From assembly GCA_025360565.1 (NCBI GenBank), contig JANYBY010000019.1:1-19615 (forward strand): DNA of 19,615 bases. The letters are read 5' to 3'. The notes beneath the pieces are model-generated. The model saw only the letters and a program-made list of their open reading frames with translations, did not search any database and was not told the origin of the DNA. The stretch is from Bacteroidota bacterium. Its GTDB lineage: Bacteria > Bacteroidota > Bacteroidia > B-17B0 > Aurantibacillaceae. Position numbers and translations under genes: made by a program. Shown piece by piece: positions 13,500 to 19,615 of this stretch (the first letter of the stretch is position 1; each line of letters begins with the position of its first letter).

Positions 13500-14612
13500 T
13501 TAGCTGGCTCTGATCGGCTGCACCGTGGGGCGACCCAATTTCCATAGCAAGATCTCATGCGACCATAAAGCGCCGGCAAAGGATTTTTTTGAATTGTAAG
13601 GCAAGTTAAATTCTTCGGCGGTTTTTTTAACTATTTCGGAAATTTGTGGATAATGTACGTGGCAAATAGTTGGAAACAAATGATGTTCCACCTGAAAATT
13701 CAATCCGCCAACGATCCAAGAAAATACTTTATCTGCATTGCCAAAATTCATGGTTGTTTTAACCTGATGAACAGCCCAGTCATTCTCAAGATTACCTTCA
13801 TCTGTAGGCATCGGAAATTCTGTTTCCGTTACAACATGAGCCGGTTGAAATATAAGCGCCAATATAAAACTGGCAATATAATGTATGGTAACAAATCCGG
13901 TTAACCAGTTTAAAAAAGTCATTTCTTTTATCAGCAAGTAGGGTAATATCATGTATCCGAAATAAATAACTTTAGAAAGAATAATAATTGTAAGTTCTTT
14001 TGCAAAAGTGGTGTTGGCTCCTTTTAAAAGATTCATTTTATTGTAACGTATGATCTGCTTAAAATCTTTTGTGGTGCTCCACATTAAACTCATAATACCG
14101 TAAAAAAACCACGCGTATAAAAATTGCAATCTATGTATTTTTTTTAGTTTAGAGTGTGGCTCAAATCGCAAAAATCCCGGTGGGGCAATATCCTCATCGT
14201 GCAAATGTACATTCGTATAAGTGTGATGCAATACATTGTGTTGTAATTTCCAGTTCAAGGCATGACCGCCCAATAAATTCAAACTAAAACCTAAGGCACG
14301 GTTTACTGTTGTGTTTTTACTGTAACTGCCGTGGTTGGCATCATGCATTACACATAAACCAATTCCGGCCATTGCCATTCCCATAACAGCGCTTAGTAAC
14401 CACCAAGATAATCTGCTCTCGAATGTATGCGTAACTATAAGTGTGAACGGAACAACATAACACGCGATCATAAAAACAGTTTTAATATACATATTAAAAT
14501 TTCCGTTCTTACTGAGGTTGTTTTCCTTAAAATAATTATCAACCCGCTTTTTTAATTCGGAATAAAATTGGCGGTTTCCTGGACTGAATTTGAGTATTGG
14601 CCGAGTGTTCAT
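13500..14612 (-). CDS. Membrane fatty-acid desaturase (front-end/linoleoyl-CoA-desaturase-like)
   Basis: The 370-residue di-iron membrane desaturase introduces a double bond into an acyl chain. The three histidine boxes are H90-D-A-N-H94, H125-N-V-L-H-H130 and Q307-V-E-H-H311, and H259 (in Q-P-A-H-V-V) lies before the third. Glutamine as the first residue of the last box is typical of front-end (delta-5/delta-6-like) desaturases. The usual fused cytochrome b5 domain is absent, so electrons must come from a separate donor such as ferredoxin. Hydrophobic pairs flank the boxes at about 43-88, 163-178 and 205-255. It follows the chagasin-like lipoprotein gene on the same strand with 67 bases between. 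The next upstream near-match to a -7 box is TATCTTTA. Position of desaturation cannot be told from sequence. Confidence 0.92.
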   Translation of the reverse strand: MNTRPILKFSPGNRQFYSELKKRVDNYFKENNLSKNGNFNMYIKTVFMIACYVVPFTLIVTHTFESRLSWWLLSAVMGMAMAGIGLCVMHDANHGSYSKNTTVNRALGFSLNLLGGHALNWKLQHNVLHHTYTNVHLHDEDIAPPGFLRFEPHSKLKKIHRLQFLYAWFFYGIMSLMWSTTKDFKQIIRYNKMNLLKGANTTFAKELTIIILSKVIYFGYMILPYLLIKEMTFLNWLTGFVTIHYIASFILALIFQPAHVVTETEFPMPTDEGNLENDWAVHQVKTTMNFGNADKVFSWIVGGLNFQVEHHLFPTICHVHYPQISEIVKKTAEEFNLPYNSKKSFAGALWSHEILLWKLGRPTVQPIRAS

Positions 14613-14679
14613 TTTATTTTGATTTAAGCTTTTTAAGGCTGTTAAAGATAGCTCAATAAATTCAAAAAAAAAAGCCCTT

Positions 14680-15036
14680 TTATTTGTTTATTTGAACAAT
14701 AAAATGTTTAATTTCCCCTGTATCGTTGTATTTTCTTAAAACAAAAGTTAAAGTTGTTTGTCCGGCGGCCAAGGTGTTAAAATTAAAATCTACCCCGTTA
14801 CTATTACCATGCCAAACCGTGTTAATATTATCAATGATGGTTCTATCATAACTATCGTTCAATTGCCAAATATAACCGTCAGAATGATTTTCGGGCAGAT
14901 TGATCCGGTATTTTTGATGTTGATCTATTTTATTTACTGCCGGAGATTCGTCCTTTATTTGCTTTAATGAACAGGAACTCAAAAAAAAAATTACTAAAAT
15001 TTTTAGAATATGATTTTTGTCAGCTGCTTTTTTCAT
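14680..15036 (-). CDS. Small lipoprotein with chagasin-like (I42) fold pattern
   Basis: The 118-residue product starts at ATG 15036. A longer in-frame start would add 29 residues and overlap the VWA gene, and it would bury the signal. The lipobox L19-S-S-C22 marks a lipoprotein. The rest reads as an immunoglobulin-like beta domain in chagasin order. Loop 2 is N-H-S-D-G-Y-I-W-Q-L, where chagasins have N-P-T-T-G-Y-x-W. A Gly/Asn-rich loop (G-N-S-N-G-V-D) stands where G-x-G-G is expected. Then A-G-Q-T-T-L-T-F-V-L-R-K-Y matches the strand leading into the R-P-W loop, with R-K-Y for R-P-W. Chagasins inhibit papain-like cysteine proteases; the three loops are degenerate here, so inhibition is uncertain. 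It lies 14 bases after the VWA gene, so the two are likely translated from one mRNA. Confidence 0.78.
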   Translation of the reverse strand: MKKAADKNHILKILVIFFLSSCSLKQIKDESPAVNKIDQHQKYRINLPENHSDGYIWQLNDSYDRTIIDNINTVWHGNSNGVDFNFNTLAAGQTTLTFVLRKYNDTGEIKHFIVQINK

Positions 15037-15050
15037 CACGTTATTGTTTG

Positions 15051-17120
15051 TTAAATGCTGAGATATTGTTTCCTGAAATACCACTCGGCCGAAAGTAAAA
15101 ACAGGATAATATAGAAAAGCCACTTTAATTCGATAATTAATTTTGTTTGATTAGTTGAGTAAGTAATTGGTTTAATTAATTGATTTTTTAAAATTGTTTC
15201 CCGGAGTTGATTTAATTGATCTGCATAAAATAATTTACCGCCCGTTTTGTTTGATAATTGATACAAGAGCTGATGATTTGCTACCGTGTTGATCTTTTCC
15301 GACACAATCTCCTTTACCATAATGGTTCCCTGCTTTGAAAGCATTTCTCCGTTAATTTTCACTTTCGCTTCATATTTGTATTCGCCCTGCGTTAAATACC
15401 CTAAATTTAATTTATACATTCCTTCTGCCTTACTGAAAATAGAATTGAATTGTTTTTTATCTGAATTGGTAAGCGTTAACGAAACATCGGGTACCGTAAT
15501 TAATTCGTAAGATTTGTTGTAAACCTCGGCGCTTAATTCAACCGCCTCATTATCGTTGATCACCTTTGGAGAAGTAACCCTGAAAAAACTTTTATCGCCT
15601 TTTATAGAAAGGTATTGAATGGATTTACCTATTAACTCAGTGAATAAATTAACATTGTTATGTTCCGCAAAATCGCGCATTTTCCAGCGCCACAATCCAT
15701 CTCCGATGAAAACAGAACTTTTTAAGCCGTTCAATTCACTAAAGATCAAGATCGGGTTTTCGGTTTCAATAACGCCTATTTTTTGATTGATCAAAACGTT
15801 AACGCCATTGCCTACAGAATAAGTTCCGAAAAATGTTTTTATGGCCGGCAGATCTTTTATAAATTTTTTTAGATCGTCGCTGATGTTGAACAATCCGAAA
15901 GAATTATTTAAATAAGGTTCCGCGTCATTTTGTTTATTGATAGAACCTCCTATCCTTATCCCGTTTAAATTGTCGGTGGAAACAGGATCAATGATCCAAA
16001 ATGGAATATTACCCGTTTTACACTCTGCTAAAACTAGTGACTGACCGTTTGAGTAGCCGTGAATAATTACAAGGCTGTATGGTTTTAATGTTTTTTTAAA
16101 ATCGGCCGCCAACGAAAATTCAATTTCGTATGCGGGGTTATTGGCAATAACATCTCTGATAGCCGATACATCCGGATGAGGGGCATTGGCCAAAAACAGA
16201 ACCTTGTAACGACTGTCGATCACATCAATTAAAAAAGACTGGGAATTGTTTCCGGTGTTTTTTTCTCCTTCTAAACCACTTACGTTAATAGTGTATTTTT
16301 GAATACCGCCCACATCAGCACTTAGTGTAAAATTACTAGATGCCAGAAAATTGTCGGAAGTTATTTTTATCTTTTGTTCCCCTTTTTTAATTCCGTTGTG
16401 CATAATACTAACGGTTACCTCTTTGCCTGAATATTTTTTGGAAGTGATAATTACCTCAAAGGGAAAAATATTTCCTAAATAAGCAAACTGATTATGATTT
16501 ATTTTTTGCAGCACCACATCCTTCACCTCATTTGTATCGCCCATGGCAACCGAATACACAGGGTAACCCAGCTTTTCGGAATTGTAAACCGGGTTTGCAC
16601 CCTTATTATAAATACCATCGCTCACCAAAACAAGCGCGCCAACATTTTGGTTTGAATAGTTATTTTCAAGATCGGAAAACAAGTTATTGATGTCGGTTTC
16701 TTTTTCGCTGAAATTTGGATTTATTTCCTCAGACTTGCTTTTACCGCCAAACAAAACAGTTTTAACCGTAAAGTTTTTGCCAACTTCTTTTTTAAATGCG
16801 TTAAATTGATCAAGGAATTCCTTTTTTACAAAACCGCTGTCGGCATTAGCGGTCATTGACCTTGAATTATCAATGGCCATTAAAATAATGGGATTTTGCG
16901 TTTCGTTGGTAACCTGTTTTAAAAAAATATTTAAGAGCAGTAATAAAATAAAACCGATGCCTGTAAATCTCAAAAAGAACATACTGTAAAGAATGGCTTT
17001 AGGAGTATCGTTGTTTTTTTTATTCTTATAATAAAGAACAGCCGCCGCTAAAAAATCGCAAAACAAACAAATTAAAATAAAATACCAGGGGCTGTTGAAT
17101 ATGAGTTTTGAAATATCCAC
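15051..17120 (-). CDS. Membrane-anchored von Willebrand factor A (VWA) domain protein
   Basis: The 689-residue product has two N-terminal membrane spans (about 11-31 and 45-68), a large extracytoplasmic part and a last span (about 667-683) with a short basic tail. The VWA domain follows the second span. Its metal-ion-dependent adhesion site is complete: D84-N-S86-R-S88, T142 (in E-T-D) and D168 (in L-V-S-D-G). Ig-like beta segments come next (about 205-300 and 545-640), with a glutamine-amidotransferase-like alpha/beta stretch between them (about 306-500, 'YKVLFLANAPHPD...', 'SLVIIHGYS'). Similar Bacteroidetes proteins occur beside BatA/BatB-like and TPR genes, but those partners are not here. 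I accept the GTG start because an in-frame stop lies 9 bases upstream and the first span begins at once. It follows fabG by 17 bases and precedes the small lipoprotein by 14. Function unknown. Confidence 0.88.
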   Translation of the reverse strand: MDISKLIFNSPWYFILICLFCDFLAAAVLYYKNKKNNDTPKAILYSMFFLRFTGIGFILLLLLNIFLKQVTNETQNPIILMAIDNSRSMTANADSGFVKKEFLDQFNAFKKEVGKNFTVKTVLFGGKSKSEEINPNFSEKETDINNLFSDLENNYSNQNVGALVLVSDGIYNKGANPVYNSEKLGYPVYSVAMGDTNEVKDVVLQKINHNQFAYLGNIFPFEVIITSKKYSGKEVTVSIMHNGIKKGEQKIKITSDNFLASSNFTLSADVGGIQKYTINVSGLEGEKNTGNNSQSFLIDVIDSRYKVLFLANAPHPDVSAIRDVIANNPAYEIEFSLAADFKKTLKPYSLVIIHGYSNGQSLVLAECKTGNIPFWIIDPVSTDNLNGIRIGGSINKQNDAEPYLNNSFGLFNISDDLKKFIKDLPAIKTFFGTYSVGNGVNVLINQKIGVIETENPILIFSELNGLKSSVFIGDGLWRWKMRDFAEHNNVNLFTELIGKSIQYLSIKGDKSFFRVTSPKVINDNEAVELSAEVYNKSYELITVPDVSLTLTNSDKKQFNSIFSKAEGMYKLNLGYLTQGEYKYEAKVKINGEMLSKQGTIMVKEIVSEKINTVANHQLLYQLSNKTGGKLFYADQLNQLRETILKNQLIKPITYSTNQTKLIIELKWLFYIILFLLSAEWYFRKQYLSI

Positions 17121-17137
17121 GTTTACTTAAATAAAGA

Positions 17138-17884
17138 TCAAGTAAGCATGCCTCCGCAAACATTAATGCATTGCCCTGTAATATAGGCGCTCATATCGCT
17201 TGCTAAAAAAAGTGTAAGGTTAGCCACATCTTCAGAAGTACCGCCGCGTTTTAATGGAATTGAATCGCGCCACTGCTGTACTTTTTTTTCATCCAACGCC
17301 GCCGTCATTTCTGTTTCAATAAAACCGGGTGCTATGGCGTTACAGCGAATGTTGCGTGAACCAAGTTCTAAAGCAACCGATTTTGTAAACCCAATTATAC
17401 CGGCTTTTGATGCGGCATAATTACTTTGCCCCGCGTTGCCTTTTACACCAACAACGGAACTCATATTAATGATAGAACCTTTTTTTGCTTTTAACATTGG
17501 GCGCTGAATAGCTTTTGTTAAATTAAAAACCGATTTTAAATTCGCGTTCATTACTTCATCCCATTGCTGTTCGCTCATGCGCATCAATAATGTATCGCGT
17601 GTAACACCGGCGTTATTTACCAGCACATCAATGGTGCCGAATTCTTCAACCACCGCATTTACCAATTCATCTGCCGCTTTAAAATTTCCGGCATCACTTT
17701 TATATCCTTTGGCTTTAACACCTAAATTTTTTAATTCCGCTTCAAGTGCATGCGCTTTTTCTTCGGAACTTACATAAGTAAACGCAATGTTTGCGCCGTT
17801 TTGCGCAAAACTTAAGGCAATTCCTCTGCCAATTCCGCGTGTAGCTCCTGTAATTAAAGCGACTTTATTTTGTAATAATTGCAT
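17138..17884 (-). CDS. fabG: 3-oxoacyl-[acyl-carrier-protein] reductase
   Basis: The 248-residue short-chain dehydrogenase reduces 3-oxoacyl-ACP to 3-hydroxyacyl-ACP with NADPH in type II fatty-acid synthesis. The cofactor motif is T12-G-A-T-R-G-I-G19. N90-N-A-G93 follows, and the catalytic set is N115, S143, Y156 and K160 in the FabG spacing. The 'NAIAPGFIETEMT' and C-terminal 'ASDMSAYITGQCINVCGGM' blocks are those of true FabG rather than of general SDRs. The length is normal. A perfect TATCTTTG box stands 5 bases before the ATG. It is first in a minus-strand run and only 17 bases ahead of the VWA gene. No acpP, fabF or fabD lies nearby, so it is outside the usual fab cluster, and its use with another pathway cannot be ruled out. 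Confidence 0.95.
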   Translation of the reverse strand: MQLLQNKVALITGATRGIGRGIALSFAQNGANIAFTYVSSEEKAHALEAELKNLGVKAKGYKSDAGNFKAADELVNAVVEEFGTIDVLVNNAGVTRDTLLMRMSEQQWDEVMNANLKSVFNLTKAIQRPMLKAKKGSIINMSSVVGVKGNAGQSNYAASKAGIIGFTKSVALELGSRNIRCNAIAPGFIETEMTAALDEKKVQQWRDSIPLKRGGTSEDVANLTLFLASDMSAYITGQCINVCGGMLT

Positions 17885-17889
17885 AAATT

Positions 17890-17897
17890 CAAAGATA
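17890..17897 (-). promoter_or_regulatory. -7 promoter box for fabG
   Basis: The minus strand reads TATCTTTG, a perfect TAnnTTTG match ending 5 bases before the fabG ATG. No TTTG stands at the expected 19-21 base distance. Confidence 0.5.
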
Positions 17898-18114
17898 GTA
17901 TTAAACCATAAATGGACTTCTAAAATTTTGAAGAGGGAAAATTTATCGGTTCATCCACTTTTAACATTTCTAACCGAAAAAAAAGTAATTATTTTTTTTG
18001 TAAATAATAAATATCACTTATTCAGTTAGTTACGAATATTAAAATTTCAATTAACTCTCAAAATTGATGTTTTCGGCTATTTTTCAGGTTTCGATTTTAA
18101 CAAATTTTAATTTC

Positions 18115-18130
18115 TGGCACGGTAGTTGTT
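18115..18130 (+). promoter_or_regulatory. Sigma-54-like (-24/-12) promoter before the secreted protein gene
   Basis: TGGCACGGTAGTTGTT matches the RpoN consensus TGGCACG-RNNN-TTGCW in spacing and in every fixed base except the C of the -12 GC, which is T. Transcription would start near 18141, leaving a leader of about 44 bases before the ATG at 18185. No Bacteroidetes -7 box was found for this gene, which strengthens the case. No enhancer-binding-protein gene is in the window. Confidence 0.42.
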
Positions 18131-18184
18131 CTTACTCCATCGGAAATTAATAATTCAACATATCATCCATTAAAAAAGTAAAAA

Positions 18185-19615
18185 ATGAAACCATCCAAAA
18201 AATTAATCGCTGTGTTACTGGCTTTATTTACAATAAGTGTAAATAAATCGTTTGCGCAATATTCGCAGGCAAGAATTACAGCCATGTACACGTTTTCGCC
18301 CGATTCGTTATCAGGGTTTGACGAGCAGTCTGCATCAATAGCAGCGGCAAACAACGCGTGTTTCGGACAAGAGTACAGGTACTTTATGTACACAGAAAAA
18401 CGCAAATTCATAAACGAAAGGTATAATATACAAGCGCCAAGAGTTATGCAGTTAAATGCATCTTCAGCGTTAACATACCCTGCCCGTTATGTTTATACAC
18501 CAAATACTTCGGGCAACAAATCTGCTCTTTTACCAAGCAGCGGTGCCTGTTCAAACGAAGATTTTGAAAACGCCCAAGCCAATCCGGGTGCTCAAATAGG
18601 TGGTGTTGTTGGCGGGTGGGTAATTTTAGGCGAAAGCTCGGGAGCCACTTATTGCAACCCGGTTGTTTTAAACGCGACTAACTTATACACCGTTTATAAC
18701 GCCCCTTTTACCGATCCACTTATGCTTTTCCCAACTAACGTTGTATCTTCTTATTTTGATGCTACTTCAATTGCCCAACCTGCAGGTAATTGTTTCATTC
18801 GTTTAAACGATGGAAACGCGGGTGCTAAAATGGTTAAGGCCACAAAAACTTATACTATTCAACCTTCAAACGCGGTGTTCAGATATGCTTACAGAGCAGT
18901 TCTTGCAAATCCCGGCCACGTTTGTTGTAACCAACCAGGTGTACAAATTAAAGTAACTATAACTAATACAGTAACTCAAGCCTCTACATTATTAGCTTGT
19001 CCGCAAGTATCTATTGCAGCGGGTAATGCTTGTACTGTTGCTGCTCCGGGCTTTGTTGCCGGTGGTACCCAAGGTGGTTCACCCGTAGCCTATAACCCAA
19101 ATTGGGTTCCTGCCTCAATTGATCTAAGTCCATATATTGGTAGTGAAGTTAAATTAGACATTTACGCGATAGATTGCAGCCAAAGCGGACATACAGGTTA
19201 TGTATATATTGATGCCTTATGCCAACCAATGGTTGTAGGCGGAAATGGACAAGGTTTCCCGGCGGGTACACCAAGTATTACTTTACCAACTTGCGGTGCC
19301 GCAGGTGCTACTATTACTGCTCCTCCGGGACTAGGGCCATATACCTGGACCTCAGCTGCAATTAGTATTCCGGCAAATTTAACTGTACCTAATGTTACAA
19401 ACACTGCTTTAACAACTATTCAAAGCGGCACGTTAATGTTAACCATGTCGCCTCCGGGTGGCTGTGCTCCTATTACTAAAGTAATTACCGTGAGTATTAC
19501 ACCTGCTCCAATTTTATTGGCATCGGCTACACAGCCGGGCTGTACCAGCACTTTATCTGCCGCTTCGGTAACAACAGCGGGTTCTGCTTCACCATCGGCA
19601 ACCATTACATGGAGC
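18185..19615 (+). CDS. Large secreted surface/adhesin-like protein, N-terminal 477 residues (cut by window end)
   Basis: An open frame runs from ATG 18185 to the window end with no stop. The signal peptide is about 1-25 (basic M-K-P-S-K-K, hydrophobic core, S-F-A-Q). The next part has the strand pattern of Bacteroidetes jelly-roll or MAM-like extracellular domains: D126-F-E-N129, then F-I-R206-L-N-D209, A-Y-R-A-V-L-A-N-P-G-H245, and I-D330-C-S-Q-S-G-H336-T-G-Y-V-Y-I-D-A-L-C346. After about 353 come Ser/Thr/Pro/Gly-rich Ig- or PKD-like repeats with paired cysteines ('TLPTCGAAG', 'SPPGGCAP', 'TQPGCTSTL'). Such proteins usually end in a type IX secretion sorting or gliding-motility C-terminal domain, but that end is not visible here. 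A role in surface attachment or matrix is inferred. Base composition is less AT-rich than its neighbours because of the Ala/Gly/Thr/Pro content. Confidence 0.9.
   Translation, partial: MKPSKKLIAVLLALFTISVNKSFAQYSQARITAMYTFSPDSLSGFDEQSASIAAANNACFGQEYRYFMYTEKRKFINERYNIQAPRVMQLNASSALTYPARYVYTPNTSGNKSALLPSSGACSNEDFENAQANPGAQIGGVVGGWVILGESSGATYCNPVVLNATNLYTVYNAPFTDPLMLFPTNVVSSYFDATSIAQPAGNCFIRLNDGNAGAKMVKATKTYTIQPSNAVFRYAYRAVLANPGHVCCNQPGVQIKVTITNTVTQASTLLACPQVSIAAGNACTVAAPGFVAGGTQGGSPVAYNPNWVPASIDLSPYIGSEVKLDIYAIDCSQSGHTGYVYIDALCQPMVVGGNGQGFPAGTPSITLPTCGAAGATITAPPGLGPYTWTSAAISIPANLTVPNVTNTALTTIQSGTLMLTMSPPGGCAPITKVITVSITPAPILLASATQPGCTSTLSAASVTTAGSASPSATITWS

Larger units (their letters stand above)
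17885..18184. other. Divergent intergenic region, 300 bases, no gene seen
   Basis: This AT-rich region separates fabG (minus) from the secreted protein gene (plus). It holds the fabG -7 box near its left end and a sigma-54-like site near its right end. A poly-T stretch ending TTTTTTTG (about 17993-18000) is followed by AT-rich DNA but by no TAnnTTTG box. Neither strand shows an open frame with a credible start, an RNA gene or a clear hairpin. Confidence 0.6.

Noticed and set aside
14657..14679. T-run after the chagasin-like lipoprotein gene as an intrinsic terminator
   Set aside because: The minus strand has a T-run, but the only stem before it is about five weak pairs with almost no loop.
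15037..15123. 29-residue N-terminal extension of the small lipoprotein
   Set aside because: It overlaps the end of the VWA gene and would bury the lipobox signal sequence.
18163..18411. 82-codon minus-strand frame at the start of the secreted protein
   Set aside because: It is antisense to a clear signal peptide and mature sequence on the plus strand.
19198..19605. Minus-strand frames near the window end
   Set aside because: They are shadows caused by the Ala/Gly/Pro/Thr-rich composition of the secreted protein; no family pattern.

Overview
The window looks like chromosomal DNA of a Bacteroidota (Bacteroidetes) species, visibly AT-rich. The evidence is the gene families (ECF sigma/anti-sigma with a Spy-like partner, a Bacteroidetes-type MerR, a VWA protein, a large Sec-secreted adhesin-like protein), the near absence of Shine-Dalgarno sites, and repeated promoter boxes of the Bacteroidetes type TAnnTTTG. 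The genus cannot be fixed from this sequence. No transposase, integrase, phage gene, tRNA, rRNA or CRISPR array was seen, and all genes look intact apart from the two cut by the window ends.

Layout. 1-2163 (minus): the 5' end of a fused isobutyryl-CoA mutase (icmF), a stand-alone AAA/STAND-like ATPase with a 15-bp tandem repeat against its promoter, and a small membrane protein. 2224-6196 (plus): an envelope-stress-like operon of ECF sigma factor, membrane anti-sigma-like protein with four copies of a short F-x-V-P-x-x-Y-F motif, Spy/CpxP-like periplasmic protein and outer-membrane beta-barrel, followed by a DUF2279 protein with its own promoter box. 6339-9486 (plus): MerR regulator, Tic20/DUF4870-like membrane protein, a conserved lipoprotein, an inverted array of ACGAAT/ATTCGT motifs, and aminocarboxymuconate-semialdehyde decarboxylase (ACMSD). 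9519-10745: a second, paralogous ATPase bracketed by two 35-bp direct repeats (32/35 identical), each containing a 19-bp palindrome. 10762-17884 (minus, transcribed right to left): fabG, VWA membrane protein, small lipoprotein with a chagasin-like fold pattern, lipid desaturase, argS, and an EI24-family membrane protein. 17885-18184: a divergent intergenic region with a sigma-54-like site. 18185-19615 (plus): the first 477 codons of a secreted surface protein that runs off the window.

How the parts work together. The sigma/anti-sigma/Spy-like/barrel genes form one tightly packed unit that probably senses the cell envelope. The minus-strand block is general metabolism and lipid or envelope housekeeping. 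The most unusual material is the pair of ATPase paralogues. They share a promoter geometry (TTTG, 19-bp spacer, TAnnTTTG, ATG 3-4 bases later), but each carries a different repeat that abuts or overlaps the -33 box, and one is boxed by direct repeats like a single-gene cassette. Several other genes also have the -7 box 3-6 bases before ATG, which suggests leaderless or nearly leaderless mRNAs.
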